Assembly (NCBI RefSeq): GCF_052118845.1
Contig: NZ_JBQKGJ010000017.1
Span: 1-64,000 of the forward strand
DNA length: 64,000 nt
Direction: 5' to 3'
DNA from: Bilifractor sp002394235
Lineage (GTDB): Bacteria > Bacillota > Clostridia > Lachnospirales > Lachnospiraceae
Each line of letters begins with the position of its first letter. Within the stretch, counting starts at the first letter, position 1. The translations under genes were made by a program, and so were the position numbers. Below the pieces are notes generated by a model, which did no database searches, was not told the origin of the DNA, and saw nothing but the letters and a program-made list of their open reading frames with translations. Positions 42,801 to 52,469 of this stretch are shown piece by piece.

Positions 42801-45800
42801 ATGTTGCCAAAGCCTGCTGCCGAACCATTTGTTACAATTACAGACTTCTTTCCATCCTTTGTATCTGCCGGCATCGGTGCATTCTCTACCGGTGTCAGGT
42901 CAAATGTAAAGCTGCCTGCCTTTGTCCAGTCGTTGAAGTTCTTCTGAACCTTCAGTTCGCCAATGGTCGAAGTAAAGGTATTGGTCACAGTAAGGCCATC
43001 ATTTAGTTCCTCCCCGTCCTTCCCGTAATACTTTACTGCCGCGCTAAGCTTGTTGGAGGCGTTTTCAGCCTTTGTTACAACAACCTCAACTTTGTAAGGT
43101 GTCGCATCGTAGGTGATGCCATCCTCGTCGCCTGCAGTTTCCTGAACCGTATAGGTGTATGTACCGGTCTTCTCGTAGTTGATACTGCCAAAATCTACCG
43201 TCCTCTGTTCAGACGTTGCTGTCCTTAAAACAGCTCCATTAACAGCACCCGCCGGCATCGGAGTGACAATATCCTGCCCATCCGCGCTCTTTCCGGCCGT
43301 GTTGCTTCCTGCCGTTAATGTAAAGGTAAATCCCTTTTGTGCCTTCGACCAGTCAGCAAACTTCTTCGTCACTTTGATGTTGGCTTGAACAGGATTGAAA
43401 GTATTCTTCACAATAAGACTATCTTGACCATCATATTTCACAGAAGCTGCCAGCGTATTATCGCTGTTCGGGCTTACTGTCACTATAACGCTGTGCGTCC
43501 GCTGTAAATTATTACTGTCATCCCAGTCATAGGCAACACCGTCCACACCTCCGTTATTCTCGGTCAGTGTGTAATGATATTCGCCAATATGAGTATATTG
43601 TATTTCTCCAAAATTAGCAGTCGGATTCTCCTGCGTTGCAATTGCGGTTGTTCTACCAGGCATTGGAACCTTAACTGCAGTACTGGCAACTTTCTCCCCA
43701 AGTTTGTAGTAATTGCCCGCTTGCAGCGTAAAGCTGAATCCATTCGGAGCCTTCGCCTTCCAGTCATTATTCCCAAAATCCTTGGTTACGCTGATGGAAG
43801 CCGTTACTGGATTCAAGGTATTCTTGATGGTTATTCCGTTGTCAGATGCACTGACAGATTCCTTGTAACCCTTCGGACCGTTTATTTCTTCTGCGGAATA
43901 CGTATACAGCTTGCCAGACGCATCCTGTTTTGGAAGGTTATTGAACGTATAGGTCCAATTATTTTTCGAATTCAGGGTAATTGGCTCCTTCTGGTCCTTC
44001 ATCTGATAATTCTGCGAATTCTCAAAATTCTCAAATACCCCATCATTATTCATCCGAGTAAGCTGAACCTGAATATCCATGCGCTGTCCGTTGAAGTTGT
44101 TGTCATCCACCCACTTCTTCGTTACCGTAACTGAAGTCGTGTTGAGGGTGTTTTCAAGAGACACGGTAGAGTTCTTGACAACACCTTTTTCATCGGTCCC
44201 GGTAACAGCCGAAGTGGCTTTCGTCCCATCATTGTTGTAATCGAGAACCTTGCTCTCTAGTACACGATATTGCAGAGCCACCCGACGATATTGCAGAGCC
44301 CCCCGCTGGTCTTTTACTCGTGCATATACCGGAAGGTTATGCCAGGTAGCAGCAGCCGCATTGACAGATCCATCAGTAGTGTTTACATCCAGCGTCTTTC
44401 CAGCTGCATCGGTCGAATAACCGGCCGTCACGTCCTCCGCGTAGGCTTTCGCGTAATCCTTATTCTCAACACTGGTTGGTCTCTTGACCGGATTCCAGTT
44501 GCTTCCGTCCGTGCTGTACTGAAGCGTTACCGTGATATTGTTCGGACGTTCGTTGTAGAAGTTGTTAAAATCATTCCAAGTCTTCTCCAACGTCAGATCA
44601 AATACGGAGATGTCATGTTTATTGGTGATCACGACATTATCAGCTTCAACGGATTCCGCATTATCCGCATTATCCGCATTATTCGAAGAAAGACTTACCG
44701 TTGCTGCATTCTCCGTTTTTGAAAAATTATAATTTTCTTTGTATTTGTCCTTGTTTGTAAATTCCCCCTCTGAAATCTTGTAGGCCAGCTTATTTCTATT
44801 GCTATCATACTGGTCAACGATAAAGCTGTACGAGTACTCGTCTTCCTCCGAGCTGATAGTTTTCGTCGAGGATGTCGGATCATTATTATTGCTATCTGTC
44901 CGGGTATGTTTATCCGCATCTTTATTGCCCGATACGCAGGAAATCGTCAGTTCGTCCGGTCTGTAAGCCTCACGGTTAGCGCCGTCCTGGAACTTTTTGG
45001 TTACATTGACGGTGGTACGTTTGATGTTTGTAACCGTTTCCGTTATCCCTTTATTATCGTTAGAAAATTTATACACTGCCCGGAACATGCCTGTAGAAAG
45101 ATTGAAGTCCCGAACTCCATCTGTCGAAGAAACAGCCGTTCCATTATCCGTCAAGTCTATAGCATTTCCGTCCCTGTCAAGCTCTACGGCTCTATAATAA
45201 CGTTCGGAACCATCCTTCCCTCGTTTCGGTAGATTACTGATAGTTGCTTCCCAATTATTATCCGTATCCAGGGTTATTATCTCATTCTTGAACGGTGTCC
45301 ATTTATTCTTTGTCGTCAGGTCCTGATACTCAATCTGGAACTTAACAGTTGTCTTACCATCATCCGAAAACCAATTCTTTTTAACCGTCAGAGAAGTTGA
45401 ATTCTGTTCAGAATTCGGATCCAGTGTATTGGTGATGACTGTATTTGATCGATAGTCGCCGCCAATCGATTCTGTTGTCTCCGTACCGGTATAGGAGATA
45501 TTTCCATTATCTGCATGTACTGTAACACCGCTGACATTGTCCTCTGTTCCATCTGCTCCTTCTGCCTTTTCCGTAAAACGATAGGTATACTGCTTGCCAT
45601 TTGCATCTTGTCTCGGAAGTGTATCTGGCTCATTGTGCAACCAGTTGTCTGCAGCTGTGATAGTAACGGTATATAGCGAGTCGTGTGATGTGTGTTTAAC
45701 ATATTGCCATGTTCCATCCTTGATTCTTCTCTGCAGATATAAGGTCAGGCTGTCCGGACGTGCGAGATATTTATTGTCCTCATCTTTCCATATTTTCTGG

Positions 45801-48800
45801 ACACTCACAGATGCCGGAAGAAGATTGTTGCGAACTGTAGAGATCGTTACATTACTGTCTGGATAATAATGATCTGTTGAACTGTCTTCATCATATTTAT
45901 ATGAAGCCGCGACATTATTATCCATGGCATCTTCGCCGATGGCGGTTTCAACGACCCTGTAGTAACACATCTCACCCTTCTCATACAGCGGCAGATTAAT
46001 GAATGTCAGACAGTTTGTCCATGCTTTGTTCTGGTCCTGTACTCCCTCCTTTAATGTGTATGTGACACCACCTGGCTCATTTTCTGTGATTTCTCCTCTG
46101 CCGGTGTCACAGCCCACATCGTATGTACTTCTTCGCAAAAAATTAGCGTTTACATCATACCACTGCTTACTGTCTGTACTGTACTGCAGCTTAACTGTGA
46201 TGCTTCTCGGACGCATATCATTCTTATTCGCGTTATCGCCCCACTGCTTGGTGACAACCAGAGATGTACGGCCATAAACATTCTGGATCGTGCCAAGATT
46301 CAGTGAATTCTCCTGAGAAGCAGCGCTGGACCAAGCCTGAACATAATGTCCGCCGGTTGCACAGTTGAAGTTCTCCAATGCGCCCCCTACTTTCCAGATA
46401 GGCGTGCTGGTATCTTCCGTAATGCGATACAGATATGGCTCACCCTGGGACGTGTAGCGACGGAACTTCATCGGATTTCCATCATTATCATAAATGGTAA
46501 ACCCACTATCATCCTTCGCATTATCCCATTTGATCTTAAAGTCGGTTCCCTGCGCGTAGCTTACGTTATCAACATTGTTTCCTGAGGCATTGACATATCC
46601 ATCTACATGGAACGTAAGTTCGCTGTTTTTCACCGTACTTTTCAGTGAAGTAAGGATATTTTCTGGAGACCACGTCTTGTTCGCGCCGATGGTGATGAAG
46701 TTTTCTTCTTGATAGTCATTTTTAAAGGTGACTTGATCGTAAACCTTATTCCCATCCTTGCTCTGCATAGCAGCCGTATCCGTCTGTTCCCATTCCGAGC
46801 CTGTATCACTTGTGTCAGAACTTCCTATAGAACAGCTTGTGGTATATCCATTGATCGGTTTTTCAACCACATAGTAAGCAAAGCGCTGCCCACTCGGTGT
46901 CAGATCATAGAGGTTATCAAAGGTGATGGTAGCAGTACCTTTGCCGGCCTCGAACTGAGTCCCGGATATCGTCGTTGTCTTCAGTTTCTGGCTGTCAGCT
47001 TTTGTATATGTGTCTCCAGGCTTCACCCGGTAAAGCGTGAACTCGACATCCGGATATCGTCCTGCCTTTTTCTCATCTTCCGTCCAGCCTGTCGTATCGA
47101 AGGTCTTGGTCACCTGAATGTTGCGTCTCTTTGCAATGTACTTGTTCGTCACCTGAAGATCTCTGGAGACATGTGTCATCTCAAAGACCTGATCAAACGA
47201 AGTCGCCGCATCATCCGGGAAGGACTCTGTTACGCTGTAGGTATATGGATCGCCCTCTTCGTCATACTTCGGAAGCCGCAGGGTCTTGCCGGCATGATCC
47301 TTGAATGTGAAGGTGAAGGAGCTGCCCTTTACCTCCAGCTCCGCCGTCGCCTGCTGCTTTCCGTCAACCAGATACGGCTGTCCGTTCTGCGTCAGCTTAA
47401 AGATGATGGAACCGTTTTTCGGCATGACAATCGGATCTCTTTCCATGTCATACGGTACGCTGCTGAATACCTTCGTGCCGCTGGCCACCATCGTCGCATG
47501 CATGGTATTGGTGAAAGTAGAGCCGTTTGCGAGGTAGGTCTTCTCTCCGGATGTAACGGCTGTGGTTCCATCTGCCGGCGTGTCTTTCTCCTTATATTTG
47601 TCCGCACCGTCACCGGTCATCGTCTCGGAAGCATAATAGGTAACCTCGGCACCGATATCGTCATCTGTCAGCGCATCGTTCGAGGCATTGACCAGATCCT
47701 TCGTGACATACTTCGGCATACTCTGTGCAAAGGTATATCTATAAGTATTCGTTTTTCCGGATACGGCTTCCGTGTAGGTATCGCCGGAAATCGGGATCAG
47801 GTCAAGCTTGTCCTCCTCTCCACCTGCCTTCTGAATCTGACTTGCACTCTTCACCCTGGCTGCCAGGTTCAGCGTGACCTCCGGACGGATGTTTTCGCTG
47901 TTGCTGTTATCCTTCCAGATCTTTGTGTAGGAAATCTTCTCAGACTGGTCCACGCGACGGTTTCTGAAGCTTGTCGTGATCTTCAGGTTCTCCTTATTTT
48001 TGCCGGCAGCACCAGTTGTTGTCCTCGGGAATCCGGGATCAAGCGGGCTGTTATTGATGTAGCCGCTCTCAGAAGGCAGACTTTCCGTGCAGGCATACTC
48101 ATACCTTGTCCCCGCATCCACGTTATACAGCGGGAAATTATCGAAGGTAAGCGTATAATCATTGAAACTTTCGCCCTGCCCAAGCTTAAAGGTATAATCT
48201 TTCTCTTCTACGGCATCCTTCCCGTCGATGGTGACCTTCGTCGAGACCTTGCCATCATCGTCTACAGTCACCACGCAAGTCGCATAAGGATTTCCGTCTC
48301 GGGTAATGTTGAAGGTTACATCCGGGCGTCCCTTCAGGTAGTGGCCGTCATACCATTTCGAATTGATCTCGTAGACAACACTGCCCTGCTTGACGTTCTT
48401 CACTTCGCTGTCGTTCTTGCCGGTGTAGGTAACCTTATATTTCTGTGTGACCTCAATACCGTTTCCAGCGCTCAGCCTGGTGGTATAGCTGTCATAGCTG
48501 CAGTTTTCGCCTTCAAGAACATCCGTATCTCCGACCTTCACCTCGCGGTAAACAATATCGTTCTGAAGAAGGTTGTCAAATGTGCGTGTGTTTCCATTTT
48601 CGTCAGTAAGGGTTCTTACCCCATTCTTTTCGCTGCCGAAATAGGTTGTCAACTGTTTTTCACTGAAGCCAAACAGGTTGGTGACATGCCAACCATTATC
48701 GGCAGAGAGCGTGTAGACGCCAATATTCTCCTTATCCCATTCTGCCGGACGGTCTATCTTTCCGGCTTTATCTTTGCGGAAGACCTTGATCACCACCGGA

Positions 48801-51800
48801 CGGCGCGTGGAAGTATCACCGCCGTCGACCCAGGTCTTATAAAGATCCACATCCATGTTCTGGCCATCGCCGCTAGCGTTGGCATTGTTGTTCGTCATCG
48901 CAACGGATTCAACGAGGTCTGCCCTGCCGGTATCATCCTTCGTAAGAGTATAGTCAAAGTAATGGCGGGATTTATCATTCACCTCGTCGACAAAATAGGT
49001 ATAACGAGACGAATTCTCATCATACAGTGGCAGAACAATGTTTGTATCCGTGGTGCCCCAGTCTCTCTTGTCTGCGGCGCCCTTCAGCTCACCCGTATAA
49101 ATCTCTTTTGCGTTTGCCAGGGCAACCCATGTTTTACCGTCATGATCCAGAACCTCTTCTTTTCCATACGGATCCACACGGTGAATCGCATACTGAACCG
49201 AAGATTTATTCGGCGCAACAGCCCACTTTTTGCTCAATACAAACCGGATCGTGCCGCCCAGCGTATTCGTGATCTCCGCGACTCTGGTTGTTTTCATTGG
49301 TCTGGAGCAATCCGCGGAAGTAACATTTGTGACCTGATACGTGTCATATTCACCGTTGCTGTCCTTGATGGTAAAGGCATCTCCTTGATCCAGCGTACCA
49401 TCCTCAGCTCCTGTGGCGATATAGCTGCTTTCGCTGACTTCGTACGGCACATAGGTGTAGAAGTTGCCGTCTTTGTCGGTCATCGGCAGATCACTGAAGG
49501 TCGTGCCTGAAGTCAGATCATTATAATCAGCAAATCCGGAGATATTTTTCACAACCGGATTCCCGTTGACATCTTTTACAATTTCTGCGTTTTCCGGATT
49601 ATTATTCGTGTATCGTTTCAGTCCGACACGCACGGTATAGCCTGCGACTTTTAAGGTTGTACCTTTGGCAACCCAATGTTTCCTGACATAAATGCTGGTT
49701 GTATTTTTTACATTTTTATTCAGAATTATACCACCATTCGGGCAGCCAACTGCGCTTTCCTTTCCAGTAGCATCCTGATAAATTGCCTTATAATTTCCAT
49801 TATCCGACGCAGGAATAGTCTCCTTTACAACGTAAGTATACTGGTTTCCGTTTTTGTCATAGGCATCCAGATTCTGAAATCTAACCGGGTAATCATTTTT
49901 TCCTTCAATCCCTTCATTTGGCGTAGCTGTTACAGACACCAGCTCCATGTTCTGTGGGTTCGAGGTATACCGGTACAGTCCAAGCTGTGCCTTCGGACGC
50001 AGAGTCGGGAAGAGATCCTCCCATATCTTCTTCGCTGAAAAATCCATCTTCTTGGATATGGTACAGGTGATCGTTGCGCCGTTCCAGGCATCCAGGCTGT
50101 TCTCGTGAACGCCGGATTTATTGGAAATCACCGTTGAATATTGAACATTCTGACCAGAAGACGCCTCCTTAATATCAAACGCCTTGATATAGTAGGTGTT
50201 CGGGCTGTCCATGGAACCGTTATAGGATGGCAGACCATGAACAGAGACGGTATACGTTCCATCCTTATTGTCAGTAACGACGATATTATTTAGGCCTACT
50301 GAAACAGGTTCTTGAGTTGAGTTTTCTCCATTACAAACTTGTATGAGTTTCTGGATCTCATCTGCAGCTGGTCTTACACCTTCCGCGTTATTGGAATCCT
50401 TCCAATTGATCGTGGCCTGCAGCGTATATTCCTTCGTGTTGACAAGGTTTTGCCCCTTGTTCTCCTTGCTGTAACCAGACGGAACACGACTCTCATCAAT
50501 TCGATAAGATATCTTCTGCTCCGTGTAGTTACCATTGTCATCCTTTACTGCCAGATATTCCGGCAGTCCTGTATAGCTGAATGTATAGACGCTCTGATTG
50601 CCATTTGCTTTTGGAGTCTTCGCGATTGAACCTGACGGAACCTTTAAAGCCGATTCGCTGACATCTTTCCATTCACCGCCATCACTGTCAACCTTATACT
50701 GAAGCTTCACAAGGTTCGGGGTATTCTCATGGGTTGCTGTATCCGTCCCATCGTCCAGCCAAGTCTTGGTGAAGGTCGATTCCTCATCGGCTGCCTTCTT
50801 TACCCAGACGAAATCATAAGAAACGTTATTTTCTATTGTTGTATCTGGCACAGAGCCCTTATTGGTCCCTTTATCCGTCCGCGTAATTTCAGAGGAAGAC
50901 AGGGTAGAAAGAATATACCCATCCCGTTCAGCGTTGATTGCGAACGATGCTCCCTTTGGCATTCTCAACGGATTCGGTTTTCCATACCCCCAGAAGGCGA
51001 TATTCCTGTAATATTTGTGCCCGTGTCCATCATCCATCGTACAGGATCCGTTATTATACAGTGTATTTCCTGTGTCTCCCAGGGCAACATCATTGACTGT
51101 TACCGAAACTTCATCGATGCTCAGCGTCAGCTTGCCCGCATCCCATTTTCCGTCTTTCACCGTAGATGTGGTTTCTGTCGAGTTAAATCCATAGCCACTG
51201 ATCGACGAATTCGGAACACATGTAACCGATACCTTATCTGTGTCTTCAAGTGAAATTCCTGTGATTGTAAAATTATAATCAAAATCGACAGATGCATGAC
51301 AGTCCTGGCTGGAAAGAGAGGTCGTATACTCTTTCGTTGTTCCATCTGCCTTTGTCACTGTAACCTTGAACTGGAAAAAGTCCGTATCATTGACCGTGTC
51401 AAAAAGAACGTTTTTGGCCAGGTCATCTTCCCAGTAAATGGAACCCGTAATGCTTTGATCCGAAGCGGGAGCGGGTGCTTTCATTGCAAGAGCTGCCGAC
51501 TTCGCTTTTTCCGCTGCCGGCTCTTCGGTTTTCTCACCTTCAGAAGTCGTTTCTGTCTTCTGATCGGAAACAGCTGCCTCGTCACCCAGGAATCCCTGCA
51601 ATATTTTATATGCGCTTTTTACATCGTTGTCTTCTTTCTGCTCATCTGATAATGTCTCGTAGATAGCCTTCAGGCTATTAAGATCAGCCTGATACGATGC
51701 GGAGTCCTTATCGGCTTCCGAGTTTGCATTCTCCTCAGATTTTGAAAAAGCCTTAACCCGTTTCTTGAAATACTCCTTTTCAAACGTACTAAGTTTTTCG

Positions 51801-52375
51801 GTAATGCTATTCAGCGTCTCTTCCGCATTCTGCACAGATTCATCTGCACGGTCTGTGTCAGATAAAGCCTGATACGTATTTTGGAGTGCAGTCAGCTTGT
51901 CCTGAACCTGCTTCATGTTGCTGTCCGCACTCTCTGCCGCACTCTGTGCCTCTGCATCTTCAGAATTGTGAATAAGCGCAGAATCAGCTTCGAACTTATC
52001 CTCACGGGTCTTTTGAATCTCATCCCAGTTCAGCGAAGCAACATCCTTTGTAAACTGTATTCCTGCCTCAGACAATGCTGCTTCCGTCTGATCTTCCGCA
52101 GGAACCTGCGAAACACTTTGAGTCTCTGTCTGTATTTCATTTTGTGCGGAAGCATCTGATACAGGATTCGTATCATCCTGCGCGTCTTTCTGCGATTCAT
52201 CCACTGACTCAACCTGCGTATCTGACTGTGCCGCAGCCTCGGAATTCTGATCTGCGAAGGCTGTTACAGGCGACGCTATCTGGACCGAGCCGAACAGCAG
52301 AACAACCGCACAAATCAGCGAAACGATGCGGTTAAATTTCTTTCGTAAATTTTCTTCTTGTCTTTTCCTGTTCAT
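36872..52375 (-). CDS. Giant multi-domain surface adhesin (Cna_B and FctA/Spy0128-like repeats)
   Basis: 5167 codons in one uninterrupted frame; GAGAGGGG precedes the ATG. A signal peptide (SLICAVVLLFGSVQIASPVTAFA) is followed by an acidic helical stalk (about 45-300), and a unique domain. Then come about 17 Cna_B-like modules (each opening like KTWVDGG, KIWKDED, KKWVDDNN ... RP), then about 16 FctA/Spy0128-like modules (each opening VTKDFNDW ... FTF and closing GTYTYTITE ... DGVSYD). A Pro/Asn/Thr-rich wall-spanning tail, KPVQSGDNTP, a hydrophobic segment and EKKRHNKNNN complete it. Both module types normally form Lys-Asn isopeptide bonds, giving rigid protease-resistant fibres. The anchor motif is not LPxTG. 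Function as a cell-surface adhesin is inferred. Confidence 0.93.
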   Translation of the reverse strand: MNRKRQEENLRKKFNRIVSLICAVVLLFGSVQIASPVTAFADQNSEAAAQSDTQVESVDESQKDAQDDTNPVSDASAQNEIQTETQSVSQVPAEDQTEAALSEAGIQFTKDVASLNWDEIQKTREDKFEADSALIHNSEDAEAQSAAESADSNMKQVQDKLTALQNTYQALSDTDRADESVQNAEETLNSITEKLSTFEKEYFKKRVKAFSKSEENANSEADKDSASYQADLNSLKAIYETLSDEQKEDNDVKSAYKILQGFLGDEAAVSDQKTETTSEGEKTEEPAAEKAKSAALAMKAPAPASDQSITGSIYWEDDLAKNVLFDTVNDTDFFQFKVTVTKADGTTKEYTTSLSSQDCHASVDFDYNFTITGISLEDTDKVSVTCVPNSSISGYGFNSTETTSTVKDGKWDAGKLTLSIDEVSVTVNDVALGDTGNTLYNNGSCTMDDGHGHKYYRNIAFWGYGKPNPLRMPKGASFAINAERDGYILSTLSSSEITRTDKGTNKGSVPDTTIENNVSYDFVWVKKAADEESTFTKTWLDDGTDTATHENTPNLVKLQYKVDSDGGEWKDVSESALKVPSGSIAKTPKANGNQSVYTFSYTGLPEYLAVKDDNGNYTEQKISYRIDESRVPSGYSKENKGQNLVNTKEYTLQATINWKDSNNAEGVRPAADEIQKLIQVCNGENSTQEPVSVGLNNIVVTDNKDGTYTVSVHGLPSYNGSMDSPNTYYIKAFDIKEASSGQNVQYSTVISNKSGVHENSLDAWNGATITCTISKKMDFSAKKIWEDLFPTLRPKAQLGLYRYTSNPQNMELVSVTATPNEGIEGKNDYPVRFQNLDAYDKNGNQYTYVVKETIPASDNGNYKAIYQDATGKESAVGCPNGGIILNKNVKNTTSIYVRKHWVAKGTTLKVAGYTVRVGLKRYTNNNPENAEIVKDVNGNPVVKNISGFADYNDLTSGTTFSDLPMTDKDGNFYTYVPYEVSESSYIATGAEDGTLDQGDAFTIKDSNGEYDTYQVTNVTSADCSRPMKTTRVAEITNTLGGTIRFVLSKKWAVAPNKSSVQYAIHRVDPYGKEEVLDHDGKTWVALANAKEIYTGELKGAADKRDWGTTDTNIVLPLYDENSSRYTYFVDEVNDKSRHYFDYTLTKDDTGRADLVESVAMTNNNANASGDGQNMDVDLYKTWVDGGDTSTRRPVVIKVFRKDKAGKIDRPAEWDKENIGVYTLSADNGWHVTNLFGFSEKQLTTYFGSEKNGVRTLTDENGNTRTFDNLLQNDIVYREVKVGDTDVLEGENCSYDSYTTRLSAGNGIEVTQKYKVTYTGKNDSEVKNVKQGSVVYEINSKWYDGHYLKGRPDVTFNITRDGNPYATCVVTVDDDGKVSTKVTIDGKDAVEEKDYTFKLGQGESFNDYTLTFDNFPLYNVDAGTRYEYACTESLPSESGYINNSPLDPGFPRTTTGAAGKNKENLKITTSFRNRRVDQSEKISYTKIWKDNSNSENIRPEVTLNLAARVKSASQIQKAGGEEDKLDLIPISGDTYTEAVSGKTNTYRYTFAQSMPKYVTKDLVNASNDALTDDDIGAEVTYYASETMTGDGADKYKEKDTPADGTTAVTSGEKTYLANGSTFTNTMHATMVASGTKVFSSVPYDMERDPIVMPKNGSIIFKLTQNGQPYLVDGKQQATAELEVKGSSFTFTFKDHAGKTLRLPKYDEEGDPYTYSVTESFPDDAATSFDQVFEMTHVSRDLQVTNKYIAKRRNIQVTKTFDTTGWTEDEKKAGRYPDVEFTLYRVKPGDTYTKADSQKLKTTTISGTQFEAGKGTATITFDNLYDLTPSGQRFAYYVVEKPINGYTTSCSIGSSDTSDTGSEWEQTDTAAMQSKDGNKVYDQVTFKNDYQEENFITIGANKTWSPENILTSLKSTVKNSELTFHVDGYVNASGNNVDNVSYAQGTDFKIKWDNAKDDSGFTIYDNDGNPMKFRRYTSQGEPYLYRITEDTSTPIWKVGGALENFNCATGGHYVQAWSSAASQENSLNLGTIQNVYGRTSLVVTKQWGDNANKNDMRPRSITVKLQYSTDSKQWYDVNANFLRRSTYDVGCDTGRGEITENEPGGVTYTLKEGVQDQNKAWTNCLTFINLPLYEKGEMCYYRVVETAIGEDAMDNNVAASYKYDEDSSTDHYYPDSNVTISTVRNNLLPASVSVQKIWKDEDNKYLARPDSLTLYLQRRIKDGTWQYVKHTSHDSLYTVTITAADNWLHNEPDTLPRQDANGKQYTYRFTEKAEGADGTEDNVSGVTVHADNGNISYTGTETTESIGGDYRSNTVITNTLDPNSEQNSTSLTVKKNWFSDDGKTTVKFQIEYQDLTTKNKWTPFKNEIITLDTDNNWEATISNLPKRGKDGSERYYRAVELDRDGNAIDLTDNGTAVSSTDGVRDFNLSTGMFRAVYKFSNDNKGITETVTNIKRTTVNVTKKFQDGANREAYRPDELTISCVSGNKDADKHTRTDSNNNDPTSSTKTISSEEDEYSYSFIVDQYDSNRNKLAYKISEGEFTNKDKYKENYNFSKTENAATVSLSSNNADNADNAESVEADNVVITNKHDISVFDLTLEKTWNDFNNFYNERPNNITVTLQYSTDGSNWNPVKRPTSVENKDYAKAYAEDVTAGYSTDAAGKTLDVNTTDGSVNAAAATWHNLPVYARVKDQRGALQYRRVALQYRVLESKVLDYNNDGTKATSAVTGTDEKGVVKNSTVSLENTLNTTSVTVTKKWVDDNNFNGQRMDIQVQLTRMNNDGVFENFENSQNYQMKDQKEPITLNSKNNWTYTFNNLPKQDASGKLYTYSAEEINGPKGYKESVSASDNGITIKNTLNPVTASISVTKDFGNNDWKAKAPNGFSFTLQAGNYYKLGEKVASTAVKVPMPGRTTAIATQENPTANFGEIQYTHIGEYHYTLTENNGGVDGVAYDWDDSNNLQRTHSVIVTVSPNSDNTLAASVKYDGQDSLIVKNTFNPVQANIKVTKKFADWSKAQKGFTFTLTAGSNTAGKSADGQDIVTPMPAGAVNGAVLRTATSEQRTVDFGSINYEKTGTYTYTVQETAGDEDGITYDATPYKVEVVVTKAENASNKLSAAVKYYGKDGEELNDGLTVTNTFTSTIGELKVQKNFNDWTKAGSFTFDLTPVENAPMPADTKDGKKSVIVTNGSAAGFGNITFEKAGTYTYHITEERGTASGVQYDTQTHKAVVKVEKDTKNNKLFVTGITYDDETKDALVITNTFKSVQAHIAVTKVFNGWTDSAYGNYFDNTKFTFNISPVTEGAPLPAEDGKNVQTAEASKTTQTAAFKPITFVQEGTYTYNITEKNDHKDGISYDGNTHTVTVQVSKDSNNNALKVTSIKYDATNSDATNDDTHNSLTITNTYTPAVTTAPIEVTKSFSDWTRTEKGFTFTLTAKDNNAGNGEDGQAIATPMPAEADGKSSMTAKAENAKNATAVFGTITYKKAGRYNYTITEENGGEDGITYDTADNDSTKAKEHQVIVEVTKDSTKDSETNALTAEVTYDGQKSLTITNAVDSETAHIQVKKDFNDWNHSASNFTFTLKAENYCKPGETEPSNDLAVPMPEGAKDGAISGTATSGAPNVDFGAITYKKAGTYHYTITERNDGKDGVSYDTTKHKVTVTVTKGTDRKNALTADVKYDNIQDSLTIQNTFTATKADIGLTKSFTNPETKENWPVDTSFTFDLKADSNTAGVAKNPMPEVTALTATKDQPEVSFGDITFSKAGTYYYTVTERNGQVDGVSYDAARHTVAVVVSKDSNNNALSAKVYYDVTKNDEGTVPKDAKTSLTISNTYTPLKQTLKVKKSFNGWNDWDLFNDDKFTFTLTPVSAGAPMPAGENGDKATASKKSPEAVFGEITYTKAGTYEYQITERNDHLDGVSYDTTSHNVLVSVTPENNTNTLSAVVKYDGKTSLTITNTFIPVHQRLSVSKDFNDWTKAKGFTFDLAAKDNAPVPADGTTVEISRDSEKDANGRPTAAFGNIEFDRAGTYTYTITEQNGGEDGVDYTENSKDKKPAAHEVKVVIEKDKDTNQLSVKSVDSLTVKNTYTPVTAHAEVTKDFNDWSKADSFTFEIAAEGNTAKDADGNLVVNPMPKNKDGREVTEQSVTEKKQTAVFDDMTFEYAGVYNYVITEKNDGGDGVSYDSNKHKVTVTVKKASDATNKLTATVTYEAADKNDTVPEDKSSLIIQNTFTPVKIAADGIHKNFNGWTDSEKYGDFFDKASFDFVLKPVTKDAPMPETVKADTSKADASKDNTPVTEAIITATKENPSPAFPEMTFDRAGTYEYTLQEVNGGLDGVDYDTDSTGNPKVHKVVVTVTKTDDETNALSASITYDGQKNLEITNTFTPADPPLHVTKNFNDWSKADSFTFRIKAITEGAPMPTNLTAKATEKERTASFKNIEFWEVGKGTYEYEITEVNDGIDGIAYDTNAHKAVIKVTKSNDATNRLSSEVLFDGVKVAEDDKTGLMITNTFTPVYQSLSVSKDFNDWTKAKSFIFNLAAKDNAPMPADGTTVEISSDSEKDENGRPTATFGKIEFDKAGTYTYTITEQNGGEDGVDYTENSKYQKPAAHEVKVVIEKDKDTNQLSVKSVDSLTVKNTYTPVTAHAEVTKDFNDWSKADSFTFEIAAEGNTAKDADGNLVVNPMPKNKDGREVTEQSVTEKKQTAVFDDMTFEYAGVYNYVITEKNDGRDGVSYDSNKHKVTVTVKKASDATNKLTAKVTYEAADKNDTVPEDKSSLIIQNTFTPVKIAADGIHKNFNGWTDSEKYGDFFDKASFDFVLKPVTKDAPMPETVKADTSKADASKDNTPVTEAVITATKENPSPAFPQMTFDRAGTYEYTLQEVNCGLDGVDYDTDSTGNPKVHKVVVTVTKTDDKTNALSASITYDGQKNLEITNTFTSAKAVLKVTKDFNDWSKASGFKFDLKAEGDSPMPENEAGAVAEATQDHRTAEFGEIQFDKAGTYRYTITEENGGISHITYDSTSHEVEVTVIKDETTNALSVASVKYDGADSLTIKNTYSKPETNETPNNKPTPGDKPKPNDKPDDHSTTNHNSTPNDNSSSDNNSIPNNNSAPNNTATPNNNPTSNTSTAPVIHSVSTSNSKPVQSGDNTPMAGWVLMLITSMSLGLLAFEKKRHNKNNN
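37607..40523 (-). repeat. Near-identical 1.26-kb segments at 1653-bp offset in the adhesin gene
   Basis: 37607-38870 and 39260-40523 are almost identical, with long runs without a difference. The offset of 1653 bp is 551 codons, i.e. four FctA-like modules, of which three are conserved between copies and one (38870-39260) is diverged. It is a recent in-frame block duplication near the 3' end. Confidence 0.93.
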
Positions 52376-52469
52376 AAAGTATCCCCTCTCATTTCACATT
52401 TACCGGCAAAATCTTCTGTCCTTGGAAATATAAGGTTTCCGGGGCATCCACTGAGACTTCTGCCTATGA

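Noticed and set aside
46709..49510. A 933-codon plus-strand ORF
   Set aside because: It is entirely antisense to the giant adhesin, whose frame carries recognisable domains throughout; the plus frame has no domain sense or ribosome site.
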